DNA of 35,933 nt, from positions 1 through 35,933 of the forward strand of contig JAKSTW010000014.1 in assembly GCA_024402405.1 (NCBI GenBank), given 5' to 3'. The first letter of the stretch is position 1, and every line of letters starts with the position of its first letter. Made by a program: the position numbers and the translations under genes. Below are positions 16,637-25,317 of this stretch, in pieces. The DNA comes from Spirochaetia bacterium (lineage in GTDB: Bacteria; Spirochaetota; Spirochaetia; CADAEX01). The notes beneath the pieces are model-generated. The model ran no database searches. It was not told the origin of the DNA and saw only the letters and a list, made by a program, of their open reading frames with translations.

Positions 16637-17629
16637 TCATCTGGCAGCAGTGAATCTGTCCTTCAGTCCGGAAGTTATGATGACTCTATTATCCCTGGTG
16701 ATAAAAACTCCCTCTGTCCCCGGCAGACTCTCCAGGAATGCCTTTCCTTCTTCAAGTCCCATGGCAAAAACTGTAGTCGACAGCGCATCTCCGGCTGCGG
16801 AAACATCAGTTATGATGCTGACTCCGGCCAGCTCATTATCCACAGGATAACCGGTCCTGGTATCAAATATATGATGATACTTCATGCCGCCCTGCTCAAA
16901 AAAGCGTTCATAAATACCTGAGGTGACCACTGTCCCCTCTTTCATGGAGACAATTCCAATGTAGTTGCCTCGAGGTTTGAAAGGATTCTGGATCCCGACA
17001 CGGAAATCAGAGCCATCAGGCTTTTTCCCGAAGACCAATATATTTCCTCCAAGATCCAGAATTCCCCCTGACACATGCTCTTTCCTGAGAAAATCACAGA
17101 TAAGGTCACCGATATATCCTTTGGCAATTCCCCCAAGATCTACAGCAGATTCTCTCTCTTCCAGAAATGCGGTCTGTTTCTCTCCATCCAATATCAGCCT
17201 GTGGTAATCCACATGGGAAAGAGTTTTCTGAAGCAATGCACTGTCTGGAACCGCAGCATGGTCAGTGCCAATGCCCCACAGCTCTGTCACCGGTGCAATG
17301 GTTATATCAAAAAGACCACGGGAAATATCACCGTACCGCAATCCCATGTCAAGAAGGGAATATGCAATATCGGACATGGCCACAGGAGCCACACCGGCAT
17401 TTCTGTTCAAATCGGAGATCTCACTGTCAGGAATATTCCGACTGAGGATATTCTCATATTCTCTCATACGGGAAAAAACTTCAGGCAGCAGACTTTCCTT
17501 ATCAGGATCATAAAGGGTAACAGAACATACAGTACCCAAAGCAAAATCAGTCATGCGGACAGGTTCAGCCTTGCCGGCACATCCGGCAAGAAAGATAACA
17601 ACGATAAGAAGTACAGACACTCTTTTCAT
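16637..17629 (-). CDS. apbE: FAD:protein FMN transferase (ApbE), lipoprotein
   Basis: 330 residues with a lipoprotein signal peptide (LIVVIFLAGC, lipobox LAGC at about 13-16), so it is anchored on the periplasmic face. ApbE covalently attaches FMN to Thr/Ser of target proteins such as RnfG/NqrC subunits, using FAD and Mg2+. Conserved blocks: FALGTVCSVTLYD, DLGGIAKGYIGD, DLGGNILVFGKKPDG, YHHIFDTRTGYPV and DVSAAGDALSTTVFAMG, with the metal-binding Asp/Thr. No obvious flavinylation target is encoded in the window. It lies five bases after the DUF4349 gene in the same operon. A small hairpin (CTGCCA/TGGCAG, 16630-16647) covers its stop codon. Confidence 0.94.
   Translation of the reverse strand: MKRVSVLLIVVIFLAGCAGKAEPVRMTDFALGTVCSVTLYDPDKESLLPEVFSRMREYENILSRNIPDSEISDLNRNAGVAPVAMSDIAYSLLDMGLRYGDISRGLFDITIAPVTELWGIGTDHAAVPDSALLQKTLSHVDYHRLILDGEKQTAFLEERESAVDLGGIAKGYIGDLICDFLRKEHVSGGILDLGGNILVFGKKPDGSDFRVGIQNPFKPRGNYIGIVSMKEGTVVTSGIYERFFEQGGMKYHHIFDTRTGYPVDNELAGVSIITDVSAAGDALSTTVFAMGLEEGKAFLESLPGTEGVFITRDNRVIITSGLKDRFTAAR
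16711..16721 (+). repeat. Dispersed 11-mer CCTCTGTCCCC, inside apbE
   Basis: Perfect copy; on the coding strand it encodes PGTEG near the C-terminus of ApbE. Confidence 0.9.
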
Positions 17630-17633
17630 AGGA

Positions 17634-18626
17634 TCAGAGCTCTGAAACCAAAGTCATGATTTCAGGAATATATTCAGCAAAAATATCTTTCTCGCCACCG
17701 GCTGCAATGACAGACAAAATTTTACCATTCACACGGAAAGCAGTCATATATGTATATGCCATATCATATCCAGACACACTCCATTTAAAGCATGACACCT
17801 TTCCGCCGGCAGCATCTATCTCCTGGAAATCCTCCAGGCTGTAGCCAAGCCCAAGGAAATTTTTCTCCAGAATATTTTTCCAGAATTCCGCATCTTTCTC
17901 AGGATAATTCTTAACTTTTTTCTTTATGAATCTGCATCCGTCAGGACTGACACTGGTATAAAAGTTTCCGGATCTTGCCTCCAGAGCAAAGCCAGATGGG
18001 ATAATTTCAATATGCTTAGAAAATTCAGGTCTGGTCTCAGATGCCCTCCAGTTCAGGAATTTATCGAAAGTCATATCATCTATCCAGTCAAATACGATTC
18101 CTCTGTCCCCACCAGACACAACAGCGGATGTCTCAAGAGCCACAGAGAACAATGCCATCCGGCCTTCTTCCTGAAGCATATTTATCTGTCCCTGAAGGGC
18201 CTCAATCTCACGCACCAGTGCAAGCATGGCTTTTTCCACCTCCAGAGCAGATGCATAATCTGCATTCCGGAGAATACCTGAATAGCGGTCCAGCAGCTTT
18301 TTCTTCTCAGCCAGATTATTCTGCAGTTCCATAAGCCTGGAAGAAGTGTCAGAAGTGCTGATATTGGAATAAAGCACTTTGGAACTGTGCTTCTCCACAA
18401 GATCACGGAATGAAGCGACCTGATCCGCAGGAATTCTGAGATTCATAACAGAAGCATTATAATAAACCACATATCCGCCACATTTTTCACACTGTTCAGC
18501 AAGATATCCAGTGCTTCTGCCGGCATCATATACTTTTATGGACATATCCACTCTGACTGATTCAGAGGCAAATGAGACGGCAATACATGACAAAAGCAGA
18601 ATAACTGATAAAACTATTTTTTTCAT
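17634..18626 (-). CDS. Exported DUF4349-family protein with extra C-terminal domain
   Basis: 330 residues with a cleavable signal peptide (IVLSVILLLSCIAVSFASES). Residues 24-180 resemble DUF4349: a strand-rich part (VRVDMSIKVYDAGRSTGYLAEQ, LRIPADQVASFRDLVEKH) and a long coiled coil (SRLMELQNNLAEKKKLLDRY to EALQGQINMLQEEGR). Usual DUF4349 proteins end in a membrane helix; here the last 130 residues form a soluble domain with FWKNILEKNF. The same kind of tail is found in the next gene upstream, so the two are tandem paralogues. Function is unknown; an envelope role is inferred from export. It overlaps the upstream gene by four bases. Confidence 0.78.
   Translation of the reverse strand: MKKIVLSVILLLSCIAVSFASESVRVDMSIKVYDAGRSTGYLAEQCEKCGGYVVYYNASVMNLRIPADQVASFRDLVEKHSSKVLYSNISTSDTSSRLMELQNNLAEKKKLLDRYSGILRNADYASALEVEKAMLALVREIEALQGQINMLQEEGRMALFSVALETSAVVSGGDRGIVFDWIDDMTFDKFLNWRASETRPEFSKHIEIIPSGFALEARSGNFYTSVSPDGCRFIKKKVKNYPEKDAEFWKNILEKNFLGLGYSLEDFQEIDAAGGKVSCFKWSVSGYDMAYTYMTAFRVNGKILSVIAAGGEKDIFAEYIPEIMTLVSEL
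18100..18110 (+). repeat. Dispersed 11-mer CCTCTGTCCCC, inside first DUF4349 gene
   Basis: Perfect copy; on the coding strand it encodes GGDRGI in the segment after the coiled coil. Confidence 0.9.
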
Positions 18627-19729
18627 CTGATCCTGAATCCCTCCAGTGTGGCGATCACAGCATCATGATCCTGTTGGAAGCTGACATCATCAGGGAAATA
18701 AGCCTCCACAACATAGAGAAGATTTCCCCGGTTAACCTCTGTCCCCACAAAATATCTCATGCTGCCGGATGTCACAAGAATCCCACGCAAAGTACCTGCC
18801 TCCAGAGTACAGCAATCCTCATACATGGCTGAGAAATGATATTCCAGAGCTCTCTGCCAGAAAAGGCTGTCCCCTTTAGGAAAATTTCTTACAGATCCGA
18901 CACGCAGCTGAGTACCGCATGAGGATTCCGCATAAAACGAGCGCATTCTGTCCAAGACGCCGAAAGTTTCCGGAGCTTTGAGCAGGATACGGCCATAAAG
19001 CCTGTCAGCAGTTATCTCAGCCGGAACCAGTCTCTCTATCCACTCAAACCTGTAAGGCTCAGCAGATACTGATGATATGCTGATAAAATAAATTGTTATA
19101 TCTGCATATGCAGCCTCTCTCTCCATACGGACCATAAGGGCTGATACAGCTTCGATCTCATCCAGGATCTTATCCAGCTCCTTGAGGATCTTCACTTTAT
19201 CACTGGCAGAGGATGCATTATCAAACAGCTTCTCAAGTCGCGCTTTAGTCTCATTCAGCACCCGGAGTCTGGCTTTTGAGTCATAATACGAATCTGTGAT
19301 ATCCTGGCCTGAAATGCTCTCTGACACCACATGCCCCAGGACAAGCAGTCTGTCCAGTGTCTCACGGAAAAGAGCCTGGGGAACTGACACAGAGATGCTG
19401 CACACATCAGAATGGAGCACCTGACCTCCAGTCTCTCTGACAATAGCTGCTGCAGAATCCACCGCCATCTTGCAGTCACGGACCTCAAGAGTACAGTCAG
19501 CACTGTTATGTAATTTTCTGTCCTGCACAGCACCGTTTACTGCCATCTCACTGACAGGAGCAGCTTTAGCCATCATGACAGTTCCTGTGGGACACGGCAT
19601 CTCAGCACAATCGGCACAGACAACGGCCTCTTCCTGCGAAGATGGAAGCTTTCCAGAACATCCAATACACAGTGAAACAGAAAAAATAAATATTAAGAAT
19701 TTAGAGATCGCTTCCTGACACTGCCACAA
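18623..19729 (-). CDS. DUF4349-family lipoprotein with extra C-terminal domain
   Basis: 368 residues. The N-terminus is a lipoprotein signal (LIFIFSVSLCIGC), followed by a Cys-rich stretch (CADCAEMPCP). The DUF4349-like core has LEVRDCKMAVDSAAAIVRE, SVPQALFRETLDRLLVLG and a coiled coil (KARLRVLNETKARLEKLF to EIEAVSALMVRMEREA). The tail (VRNFPKGDSLFWQRALEYHF) parallels that of the downstream gene (KNYPEKDAEFWKNILEKNF). The start is TTG at 19729 with AAGGA eight bases upstream; this overlaps the ACT gene by 29 bases. The two DUF4349 proteins and ApbE look like one exported set, but no known function connects them. Confidence 0.78.
   Translation of the reverse strand: MWQCQEAISKFLIFIFSVSLCIGCSGKLPSSQEEAVVCADCAEMPCPTGTVMMAKAAPVSEMAVNGAVQDRKLHNSADCTLEVRDCKMAVDSAAAIVRETGGQVLHSDVCSISVSVPQALFRETLDRLLVLGHVVSESISGQDITDSYYDSKARLRVLNETKARLEKLFDNASSASDKVKILKELDKILDEIEAVSALMVRMEREAAYADITIYFISISSVSAEPYRFEWIERLVPAEITADRLYGRILLKAPETFGVLDRMRSFYAESSCGTQLRVGSVRNFPKGDSLFWQRALEYHFSAMYEDCCTLEAGTLRGILVTSGSMRYFVGTEVNRGNLLYVVEAYFPDDVSFQQDHDAVIATLEGFRIR
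18736..18746 (+). repeat. Dispersed 11-mer CCTCTGTCCCC, inside second DUF4349 gene
   Basis: Perfect copy, extended to ACCTCTGTCCCCAC as at the RAYT right end; on the coding strand it encodes VGTEVN. Confidence 0.9.
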
Positions 19730-20123
19730 GAGAATTTTCCTTCACGATCTCAAGACCACGGTTGATGTCATCCACTTTGAAAATGACCACTGCCTTATCG
19801 TTGTTCCGCTTCATGGAAACATAAAGATATTCAATATTCACATTGTTGGTCCGAAACAGTTCCATGATCTTATAAAGTCCGCCAGGCTGGTCTGCCACCT
19901 CGATACCAAGAACCTTTGTATTTTTCACAATAAAATGATTCTTTTCCAGAACCTCGGTAGCCTTCACATTATCTTCAGCCACGATCCGGACTATCCCGAA
20001 ATCAGCAGTATCTGCAATAGTAAGAGCACGAAGATTCACTCCTGATTCAAAAAGGATCTTAGTGAGTTCTGCCAATCTTCCGGATTTATTTTCCAAAAAA
20101 ACTGAAATCTGATTAATAGTCAT
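19701..20123 (-). CDS. Tandem ACT-domain protein
   Basis: 140 residues made of two ACT domains: about 1-65 (ISVFLENKSGRLAELTKIL, RIVAEDNVKATEVLEK) and 70-138 (VLGIEVADQPGGLYKIMEL, NNDKAVVIFKVDDI). ACT domains bind amino acids or similar small molecules. Stand-alone tandem ACT proteins are commonly encoded next to PaaK-type CoA ligases, as here (10 bases after paaK), and probably sense an amino acid or aryl acid to regulate it. There is no catalytic domain. A strong AGGAGG precedes the ATG. Confidence 0.88.
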   Translation of the reverse strand: MTINQISVFLENKSGRLAELTKILFESGVNLRALTIADTADFGIVRIVAEDNVKATEVLEKNHFIVKNTKVLGIEVADQPGGLYKIMELFRTNNVNIEYLYVSMKRNNDKAVVIFKVDDINRGLEIVKENSLVAVSGSDL

Positions 20124-20133
20124 CTGTCCCTCC

Positions 20134-21435
20134 TTAAATCACTCTTTTATCAATAACTCTTTTTGCCTTGCCCTCAGACCGGCTGATGGAACGAGGCTCC
20201 ACAAGCTTTATCTTGGCATAAATTCCTATCTTGGATTTTACAGAATTGAAGATATAATTCTTCAGGGTCTCCAGCTTTCTGGTCTCATCTGAGAAAATAT
20301 CCTCATCCACCTCCACCTGGATCTCCATATCATCAAGATGATTCTCACCTCTGGTAAGTATGATCTGATAGTTAGGAGTGAGTCCCTTTATCTGCATAAG
20401 AAGCTGCTCGATCTGGGCAGGGAAAACATTGACACCCTTGATGATGAGCATATCGTCAACACGGCCGAAAAGGCGGTGCATTTTAACAGTGGTTCTGCCG
20501 CATGAGCATTTCTCCCTGTACAGATAGGTGATATCCCGGGTTCTGTAACGGATCAGCGGAGTACCTTCCTTAGTGAGAGTCGTGAAAACCAGCTCTCCCC
20601 TCTCGCCATAAGGAAGCACCTCGCCAGTCTCTGAATTTATTATCTCAGGATAGAAGAAATCCTCGTTTATATGGAGACCGCTCTGACACTCACACTCGCT
20701 GGCTACACCAGGTCCTGTGATCTCTGTAAGTCCATAGATATCGTATGCTTTTATTTTCAGCTTCTCCTCGATCTCGCGCCTCATATTGTCACTCCATGGC
20801 TCAGCCCCAAGGCAGCCGATACGGAGCTTAAGTGAATCTCTGTCGACATTCATCTTTTTAAGAACTTCTGCTATGTAGAGAGCATATGAAGGTGTGCATG
20901 TAAGGACGGAGGAGCCGAAATCCCGCATGACATTTATCTGTCTCTCGGTATTTCCTGAAGAGATAGGAATGACAGTCATTCCCAGTTTGTTTCCGCCATA
21001 ATGGGCACCGACACCGCCAGTAAACAGTCCATATCCATAGGCATTCTGCAGCACATCTGCTGATGTGGCTCCTGCGGCACAGTAAGTTCTGGCCATACAT
21101 TCAGACCAGGTATCCAGATCTTTTCTGGTGTATGCATCTACTACCGGAATGCCTGTGGTACCAGATGAACAGTGGATCTCAACTATTTCTTCCTTGGGAA
21201 CTGCAGCCAGTCCCAGAGGATAAGTATCCCGGAGATCGCTTTTTGTTGTAAAAGGGAAATATTTTAGATCAGAAAGGGTCTTTAAATCTTCAGGCTTAAC
21301 ACCTGCCTTATCGAATTTTTCTTTATAAAAAGGAACTTTGGAATAAACCTTTTTCAACAGATTCTTGAGGTTCTTAAGCTGCTGCGCCTCTCTTGTATGC
21401 TGATCGGCCTGCTCAGCCTGTGGATTGTAAATCAA
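20134..21435 (-). CDS. paaK: Phenylacetate-CoA ligase family protein (PaaK-like)
   Basis: 433-residue AMP-forming acyl-CoA ligase. Motifs: [12 protein letters not shown] (phosphate loop), [10 protein letters not shown] (adenine pocket), RYRTRDITY and [16 protein letters not shown] (hinge), and the C-terminal lysine region [10 protein letters not shown]. Two Cys clusters (CECQ, CSCG) resemble the zinc-binding region of anaerobic PaaK enzymes. It activates phenylacetate or a related aryl acid to its CoA thioester. In anaerobes this ligase with an ACT partner often goes with indolepyruvate oxidoreductase in aromatic amino-acid metabolism; that enzyme is not in the window. The start is TTG at 21435 with AGGAG six to eight bases upstream. 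Confidence 0.9.
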   Translation of the reverse strand: MIYNPQAEQADQHTREAQQLKNLKNLLKKVYSKVPFYKEKFDKAGVKPEDLKTLSDLKYFPFTTKSDLRDTYPLGLAAVPKEEIVEIHCSSGTTGIPVVDAYTRKDLDTWSECMARTYCAAGATSADVLQNAYGYGLFTGGVGAHYGGNKLGMTVIPISSGNTERQINVMRDFGSSVLTCTPSYALYIAEVLKKMNVDRDSLKLRIGCLGAEPWSDNMRREIEEKLKIKAYDIYGLTEITGPGVASECECQSGLHINEDFFYPEIINSETGEVLPYGERGELVFTTLTKEGTPLIRYRTRDITYLYREKCSCGRTTVKMHRLFGRVDDMLIIKGVNVFPAQIEQLLMQIKGLTPNYQIILTRGENHLDDMEIQVEVDEDIFSDETRKLETLKNYIFNSVKSKIGIYAKIKLVEPRSISRSEGKAKRVIDKRVI

Positions 21436-21560
21436 AATATTTCTCCTAATTATAGCATTTACATATATAAATTATAACTTTTCAGAAGAAAAAAAAAGGG
21501 CTTTTCTCAGTTTTTTATTTATATAAAATATGATATACTCCGCAGAAAGAAGGATAAGAC

Positions 21561-22337
21561 ATGCCTGTTTTAAACAAAAGGAACATTGTGATAAGCTGTT
21601 TCAGCCTGCTCTCTATATTCTGTATGCTGGGATTCATAACTTTTCTTCTGTTCCTGTCATCAGATCTCCCTCAGACTTTCATGGAACTGCTGGTACATCC
21701 AAATATCCTGATACCGCTGTCATCAATTCTGTTCTCTTTTTTCTCTGTGTATTTCATAAAAAAATTCTTTATCAGAAATACAAGGGCTGAGGTCTTCTTC
21801 TTTGTCATCTTTCTCCTTTCTCTGAGTTTTGACGGAGTCAGATCCATCATATTCATATTCCAGCTGCTGGTAAAACCTGATATTTATTCAGTATATCTCT
21901 CAAGAATATTGATCTTCGGGAAAATGATGGGTGTATTCTCGCTGCTGTGCTTTTCCATGATGAACATAGAGACAGAGTACAAACCATTTGCAACACTGTG
22001 CAGCTTCGCACTGATAATATCATTCTTCATCGCAGCAATAGTTCCTCTGTCCCCAGTCCGTGCGGCCAGCTCAGTCTACCTTCCAGGCCAGATGATCTTC
22101 AGAAATTCCATCATTCTGCTTATGTTCATAATAATACTGACACTTATATTCAATTATCTGCAGAACAGGAACTGGGAATATCTGAATCTGGCTGTGAGCA
22201 TCCTGCTGATCTTCATAGGCAGCTGGATACTTTTCTTCACAATATCATATCTGTGGGCTTTTCTTGGAATGTGCTTCCTGACCACCGGCACAATATTCGT
22301 GACATACAGAATACACAAGCTCTATCTGTGGTACTGA
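21561..22337 (+). CDS. Multi-pass membrane protein of unknown function
   Basis: 258 residues, mostly hydrophobic, with about seven predicted membrane helices starting at 9-30 (VISCFSLLSIFCMLGFITFL) and ending at 225-245 (LWAFLGMCFLTTGTIFVTY). No enzyme motif or signature is recognised; the seven-helix layout alone resembles sensor membrane modules without the output domain. AAGGAT precedes the ATG, and an AT-rich upstream region contains TATACT (21533-21538) as a possible -10. It stands alone on the plus strand and converges on the polyprenol-kinase-like gene with only two bases between their ends. Phe and Ile are abundant, as expected for a membrane protein. Confidence 0.7.
   Translation: MPVLNKRNIVISCFSLLSIFCMLGFITFLLFLSSDLPQTFMELLVHPNILIPLSSILFSFFSVYFIKKFFIRNTRAEVFFFVIFLLSLSFDGVRSIIFIFQLLVKPDIYSVYLSRILIFGKMMGVFSLLCFSMMNIETEYKPFATLCSFALIISFFIAAIVPLSPVRAASSVYLPGQMIFRNSIILLMFIIILTLIFNYLQNRNWEYLNLAVSILLIFIGSWILFFTISYLWAFLGMCFLTTGTIFVTYRIHKLYLWY
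22044..22054 (+). repeat. Dispersed 11-mer CCTCTGTCCCC, inside the membrane protein gene
   Basis: Perfect copy in a plus-strand gene, so here the motif is read directly and encodes PLSP in a loop between helices. Confidence 0.9.
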
Positions 22338-22339
22338 AT

Positions 22340-22945
22340 TCAGAAAACAGAGTATACGGCACCTGCAATCAATGGTATAAGAAAATTATCAAAATCTCCG
22401 GCAGGGAGCATTTCTGTCAGTGTGACAGCAAGCGCTGTGACAACTGAAGGGAATATACATCCTCCCGATATGTGATACGCTATGAGAAAAGTCGACAGGA
22501 AACAGGCTGCTGAGCCAGCCCATGATTTGTTATGAGAAAACGGCAGCTTGGCATATCCAAAGGTCTTACCCACCAGACAGGCAAAACTGTCAGAAAAAGC
22601 CAGAGAATAGACAGCCACTGTCATAGCATCCTGACTGTAAAACCTAAGAGCAAACATAGCACCACAAGCCAGGGTCACAGGAGCCATGGCAAAATGCTGG
22701 ACCTCCGCTGTCCGGAAAGCACGGTCTTTCACAGCAGAAATCAGAGGGATTCTGATACCCTCAAGACGGAGCATCTCAGACCAAGCATAAACCACAATGC
22801 CAGCACCAAGAAGCACAAAAACAAAACCTCTGTCCCTGCAGGCCAGCATAGGAACAAATGCAATAAGTGCATGTATGATCTTCCGACAGGACTCTCTCAG
22901 GAGCTCCTCGGCTTTATGACTTATAAGAACAATAATTCTCTGCAT
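22340..22945 (-). CDS. Polyprenol/phytol kinase or CTP-dependent lipid kinase-like membrane protein
   Basis: 201 residues with about five or six membrane helices. The block LAFSDSFACLVGKTFG and the C-terminal signature EMLPAGDFDNFLIPL match the SEC59/dolichol-kinase and VTE5/6 phytol-kinase superfamily, which uses CTP to phosphorylate long-chain alcohols or diacylglycerol in the membrane. FSHNKSWAGSAACFLSTF is the usual third block. The precise lipid substrate cannot be told from sequence; undecaprenol or diacylglycerol are plausible. It follows the permease gene by 22 bases and is probably the last gene of its operon. Confidence 0.75.
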   Translation of the reverse strand: MQRIIVLISHKAEELLRESCRKIIHALIAFVPMLACRDRGFVFVLLGAGIVVYAWSEMLRLEGIRIPLISAVKDRAFRTAEVQHFAMAPVTLACGAMFALRFYSQDAMTVAVYSLAFSDSFACLVGKTFGYAKLPFSHNKSWAGSAACFLSTFLIAYHISGGCIFPSVVTALAVTLTEMLPAGDFDNFLIPLIAGAVYSVF

Positions 22946-22967
22946 ATTCTAATTTTCGGTCAATGCC

Positions 22968-24242
22968 TCAAAAGAATAACAGTTTTATATATACAGAAGA
23001 TACGATCAAAGTGAAAATCATTATAAGAAAACTATATTTGGTAAATTCCCAGAATGAAATTTTATATCCACTCTTACCGGCAATGCCCGCAGCAACCACA
23101 TTGGCAGAAGCACCCACAAGAGTTCCGTTTCCTCCGAGACAGGAACCAATGGCCAGAGCCCACCAGACAGGAGCTATTGCCGCACTTCCTACGGCAGCCT
23201 CCATATCAGAAACCATAGGTATCATGGTGGCAACATAAGGAATATTATCCACGACAGAAGAGAAGATACCGGAGGCCCAGATCATTATGAAAGAAGTCTC
23301 CTCCACATTGCCTGTAGTGAATGCGAGCAGTTTCTCAGAAGCCATCTTTATGACACCGGTCTCCACCAGACCACCAACCAGAATAAACAGCCCCATGAAG
23401 AACATGATGGTACCCCATTCAATATCTTTCAGGATGGCATCAACATCTTTTCGCCCTGAAATAATCATGAGAAGAGATGCACCGAAAAGTGAAATGACAG
23501 AAGCCTCCAGATGAAGCAGTCCATGGAACAGAAACCCGACAATGACCAGCACCAGAACTGATATGCACTTGATCAGAAGCTTGCGGTCCTCAATAGCCCG
23601 GCTCTCATCAAATTCAAGGATCCTGGCTTTACGCTCAGTGGAGACTCTCAATTTTTTCCGATAGAAAAACCATAAAATGCAGGAAAAAAGCACCAGCAGA
23701 ACAAGCACCAGAGGTCCCAGCACTATAATGAACTTCAGAAAGTCAAAACCAGCCTTGCTACCTATCATAATATTAGGAGGATCACCGATAAGGGTTGCTG
23801 TACCACCGATATTGGAAGCTATGGCAATATTTATGATAAAAGGCACAGGAGAGATACCAAGCTCGACGGCAATGAGGATCGTCACAGGAGCAATAATCAG
23901 TACAGTCGTCACATTGTCAAGGAAAGATGAGAAGACCGCAGTGATAAGCGAAAGGAGAATCAGTATTTTCAGCGGTTCACCCTTGACCATTTTAGCTGCT
24001 TTTACAGCCACATACTGGAAAATACCAGTATCCTTGGTTATGCTGACAATTATCATCATACTTATCAGAAGGAAAATAACATTCCAGTCGATGACAGCAT
24101 AAGCGGCCTCACTGTCTATTATTCGGAGGATCATGTAGACAGAAGCTCCAAACAGTGCCACAACTGTCTTATTCAGCCATTCCGTTGAGATGAAAATATA
24201 AATAACTGCAAATATTATCAGTGCTGTAAAAATCAGTGCCAT
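22968..24242 (-). CDS. Ion-transporter superfamily permease (ArsB/NhaD/SLC13-like)
   Basis: 424 residues with about 11 to 12 membrane helices. Features of the ion-transporter superfamily: the paired inverted halves FSSFLDNVTTVLIIAPVT and IFSSVVDNIPYVATMIPM, plus NIGGTATLIGDPPNIMIG and CLGGNGTLVGASANVV. These conserved Asp/Asn and Gly-rich loops bind Na+ and substrate in relatives. It could be an NhaD-like Na+/H+ antiporter or an anion exporter (arsenite, tellurite, dicarboxylate). No arsenic genes are nearby. It lies three bases after the EIIA-CBS gene, which suggests the cytosolic protein regulates transport. Confidence 0.87.
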   Translation of the reverse strand: MALIFTALIIFAVIYIFISTEWLNKTVVALFGASVYMILRIIDSEAAYAVIDWNVIFLLISMMIIVSITKDTGIFQYVAVKAAKMVKGEPLKILILLSLITAVFSSFLDNVTTVLIIAPVTILIAVELGISPVPFIINIAIASNIGGTATLIGDPPNIMIGSKAGFDFLKFIIVLGPLVLVLLVLFSCILWFFYRKKLRVSTERKARILEFDESRAIEDRKLLIKCISVLVLVIVGFLFHGLLHLEASVISLFGASLLMIISGRKDVDAILKDIEWGTIMFFMGLFILVGGLVETGVIKMASEKLLAFTTGNVEETSFIMIWASGIFSSVVDNIPYVATMIPMVSDMEAAVGSAAIAPVWWALAIGSCLGGNGTLVGASANVVAAGIAGKSGYKISFWEFTKYSFLIMIFTLIVSSVYIKLLFF

Positions 24243-24245
24243 AAC

Positions 24246-25148
24246 TCAGCTCCTAAGAACTTTCTGAAGGATATCTTTCAGACTGACAATACCTACGATC
24301 CTCTGTCCCTCAACAACCGGGATCTGGCGTCTGTTATTGGTGATAAAATCAAGGGTAGCCTCCAGCAGAGACATATCCCTGGTGAAAGTTATTGTAGGAG
24401 GAACCATGATCTCTGATACTGTAACAGCATCCTCCTCACGGAAAAGCCGCTCCAAAGGCTCAAAACTTTTCATGAATTTCAGATTTGCCATCTGAATCGC
24501 ATAATCAGGAACACTTTTTTTAAGAATATTAATAAGATTCACCTCGCCAATGAATTTTCCATTATCATCGAGAACCGGCATGAATCCAAGATTATGCTTA
24601 TAAAAAATATCTATGACTTCCCGAAGTGATGATTCTTCCTTCACAGAAACCACATCGGTTGACATAATGTCTTCTATTGTCAGCTCTTTCTTAATCTTGA
24701 TATCATTGGAATCGAAGAACTCTATCATGGATTCAGGATCCTCACAGGAAATCCATCTGTTGAAAAGTTCCTTGTTTCTGGACATCTTCATGAAAGTCGA
24801 AAGAGCATTAAGATAGGTGTTGGAAACTGTTTTGGATGTAAGGATAAGAATAAAAATTTTTACATCAATATTATCACATCTGATAGGATTAGCAGGGACA
24901 CAGATAGAAATGATAAGATCGTCAAAGTTATCAAGTCTGGCATGAGGAATTGCAATTCCAGCGGGAAAAACAGTACCTCCCAGCTCTTCTCTTTCCCATA
25001 TGGCAGGCCCAGCATCTCCAACATCAGCAAGTTCAAGCTTATAACGTCTGGACAACAGTGCATACATCTCATCAATAGCCTGTTTCTTTGTGACAGCATT
25101 ACTTTTCAGAATAATATTCTCTGCTCTTACAAGACTGGACAGTTTCAT
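24246..25148 (-). CDS. PTS EIIA (nitrogen/fructose type) domain fused to tandem CBS domains
   Basis: 300 residues. Residues 1-145 form an EIIA domain with the phosphorylatable histidine in GIAIPHARLDN. Residues 165-300 hold two CBS motifs (IMSTDVVSVKEESSLREVI, FIGEVNLINILKK; IMVPPTITFTRDMSLLEAT, GIVSLKDIL), which bind adenine nucleotides. No EIIB or EIIC domain is present, so it is a regulator rather than a sugar importer. It is the first gene of an operon with the permease and the lipid-kinase-like gene, and probably gates the permease in response to PTS phosphate state and energy charge; this is inference. GAGGG precedes the ATG at a normal distance. Confidence 0.9.
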   Translation of the reverse strand: MKLSSLVRAENIILKSNAVTKKQAIDEMYALLSRRYKLELADVGDAGPAIWEREELGGTVFPAGIAIPHARLDNFDDLIISICVPANPIRCDNIDVKIFILILTSKTVSNTYLNALSTFMKMSRNKELFNRWISCEDPESMIEFFDSNDIKIKKELTIEDIMSTDVVSVKEESSLREVIDIFYKHNLGFMPVLDDNGKFIGEVNLINILKKSVPDYAIQMANLKFMKSFEPLERLFREEDAVTVSEIMVPPTITFTRDMSLLEATLDFITNNRRQIPVVEGQRIVGIVSLKDILQKVLRS

Positions 25149-25317
25149 AATCTTACCCTCTTTAACAAAATCAGAATAAAAGACAAGTTGAAGATGTTTT
25201 CAATATATAGTGAGTCATGCACTTTTTGAAGAGCAATTCCTTTTAAAGTAATTAAAAAAAATTTCTGTTTTAATGTTCCATAAAACAACTTGCCAGACTG
25301 AAGCTGGGGACAGAGGA

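Noticed and set aside
16630-16647. Hairpin CTGCCA/TGGCAG as apbE terminator
   Set aside because: The stem is only six pairs and no T-run follows on the minus strand.
16637-17629. ApbE substrate in the window
   Set aside because: No protein here carries a convincing flavinylation motif in an FMN-binding domain; TGAATT in the pyrophosphatase lies in a different fold.
21449-21454. TGC-TATAAT as the paaK promoter
   Set aside because: It is a perfect extended -10, but transcription from it would start downstream of the paaK ribosome site, so it is not consistent with the TTG start unless the real start differs.
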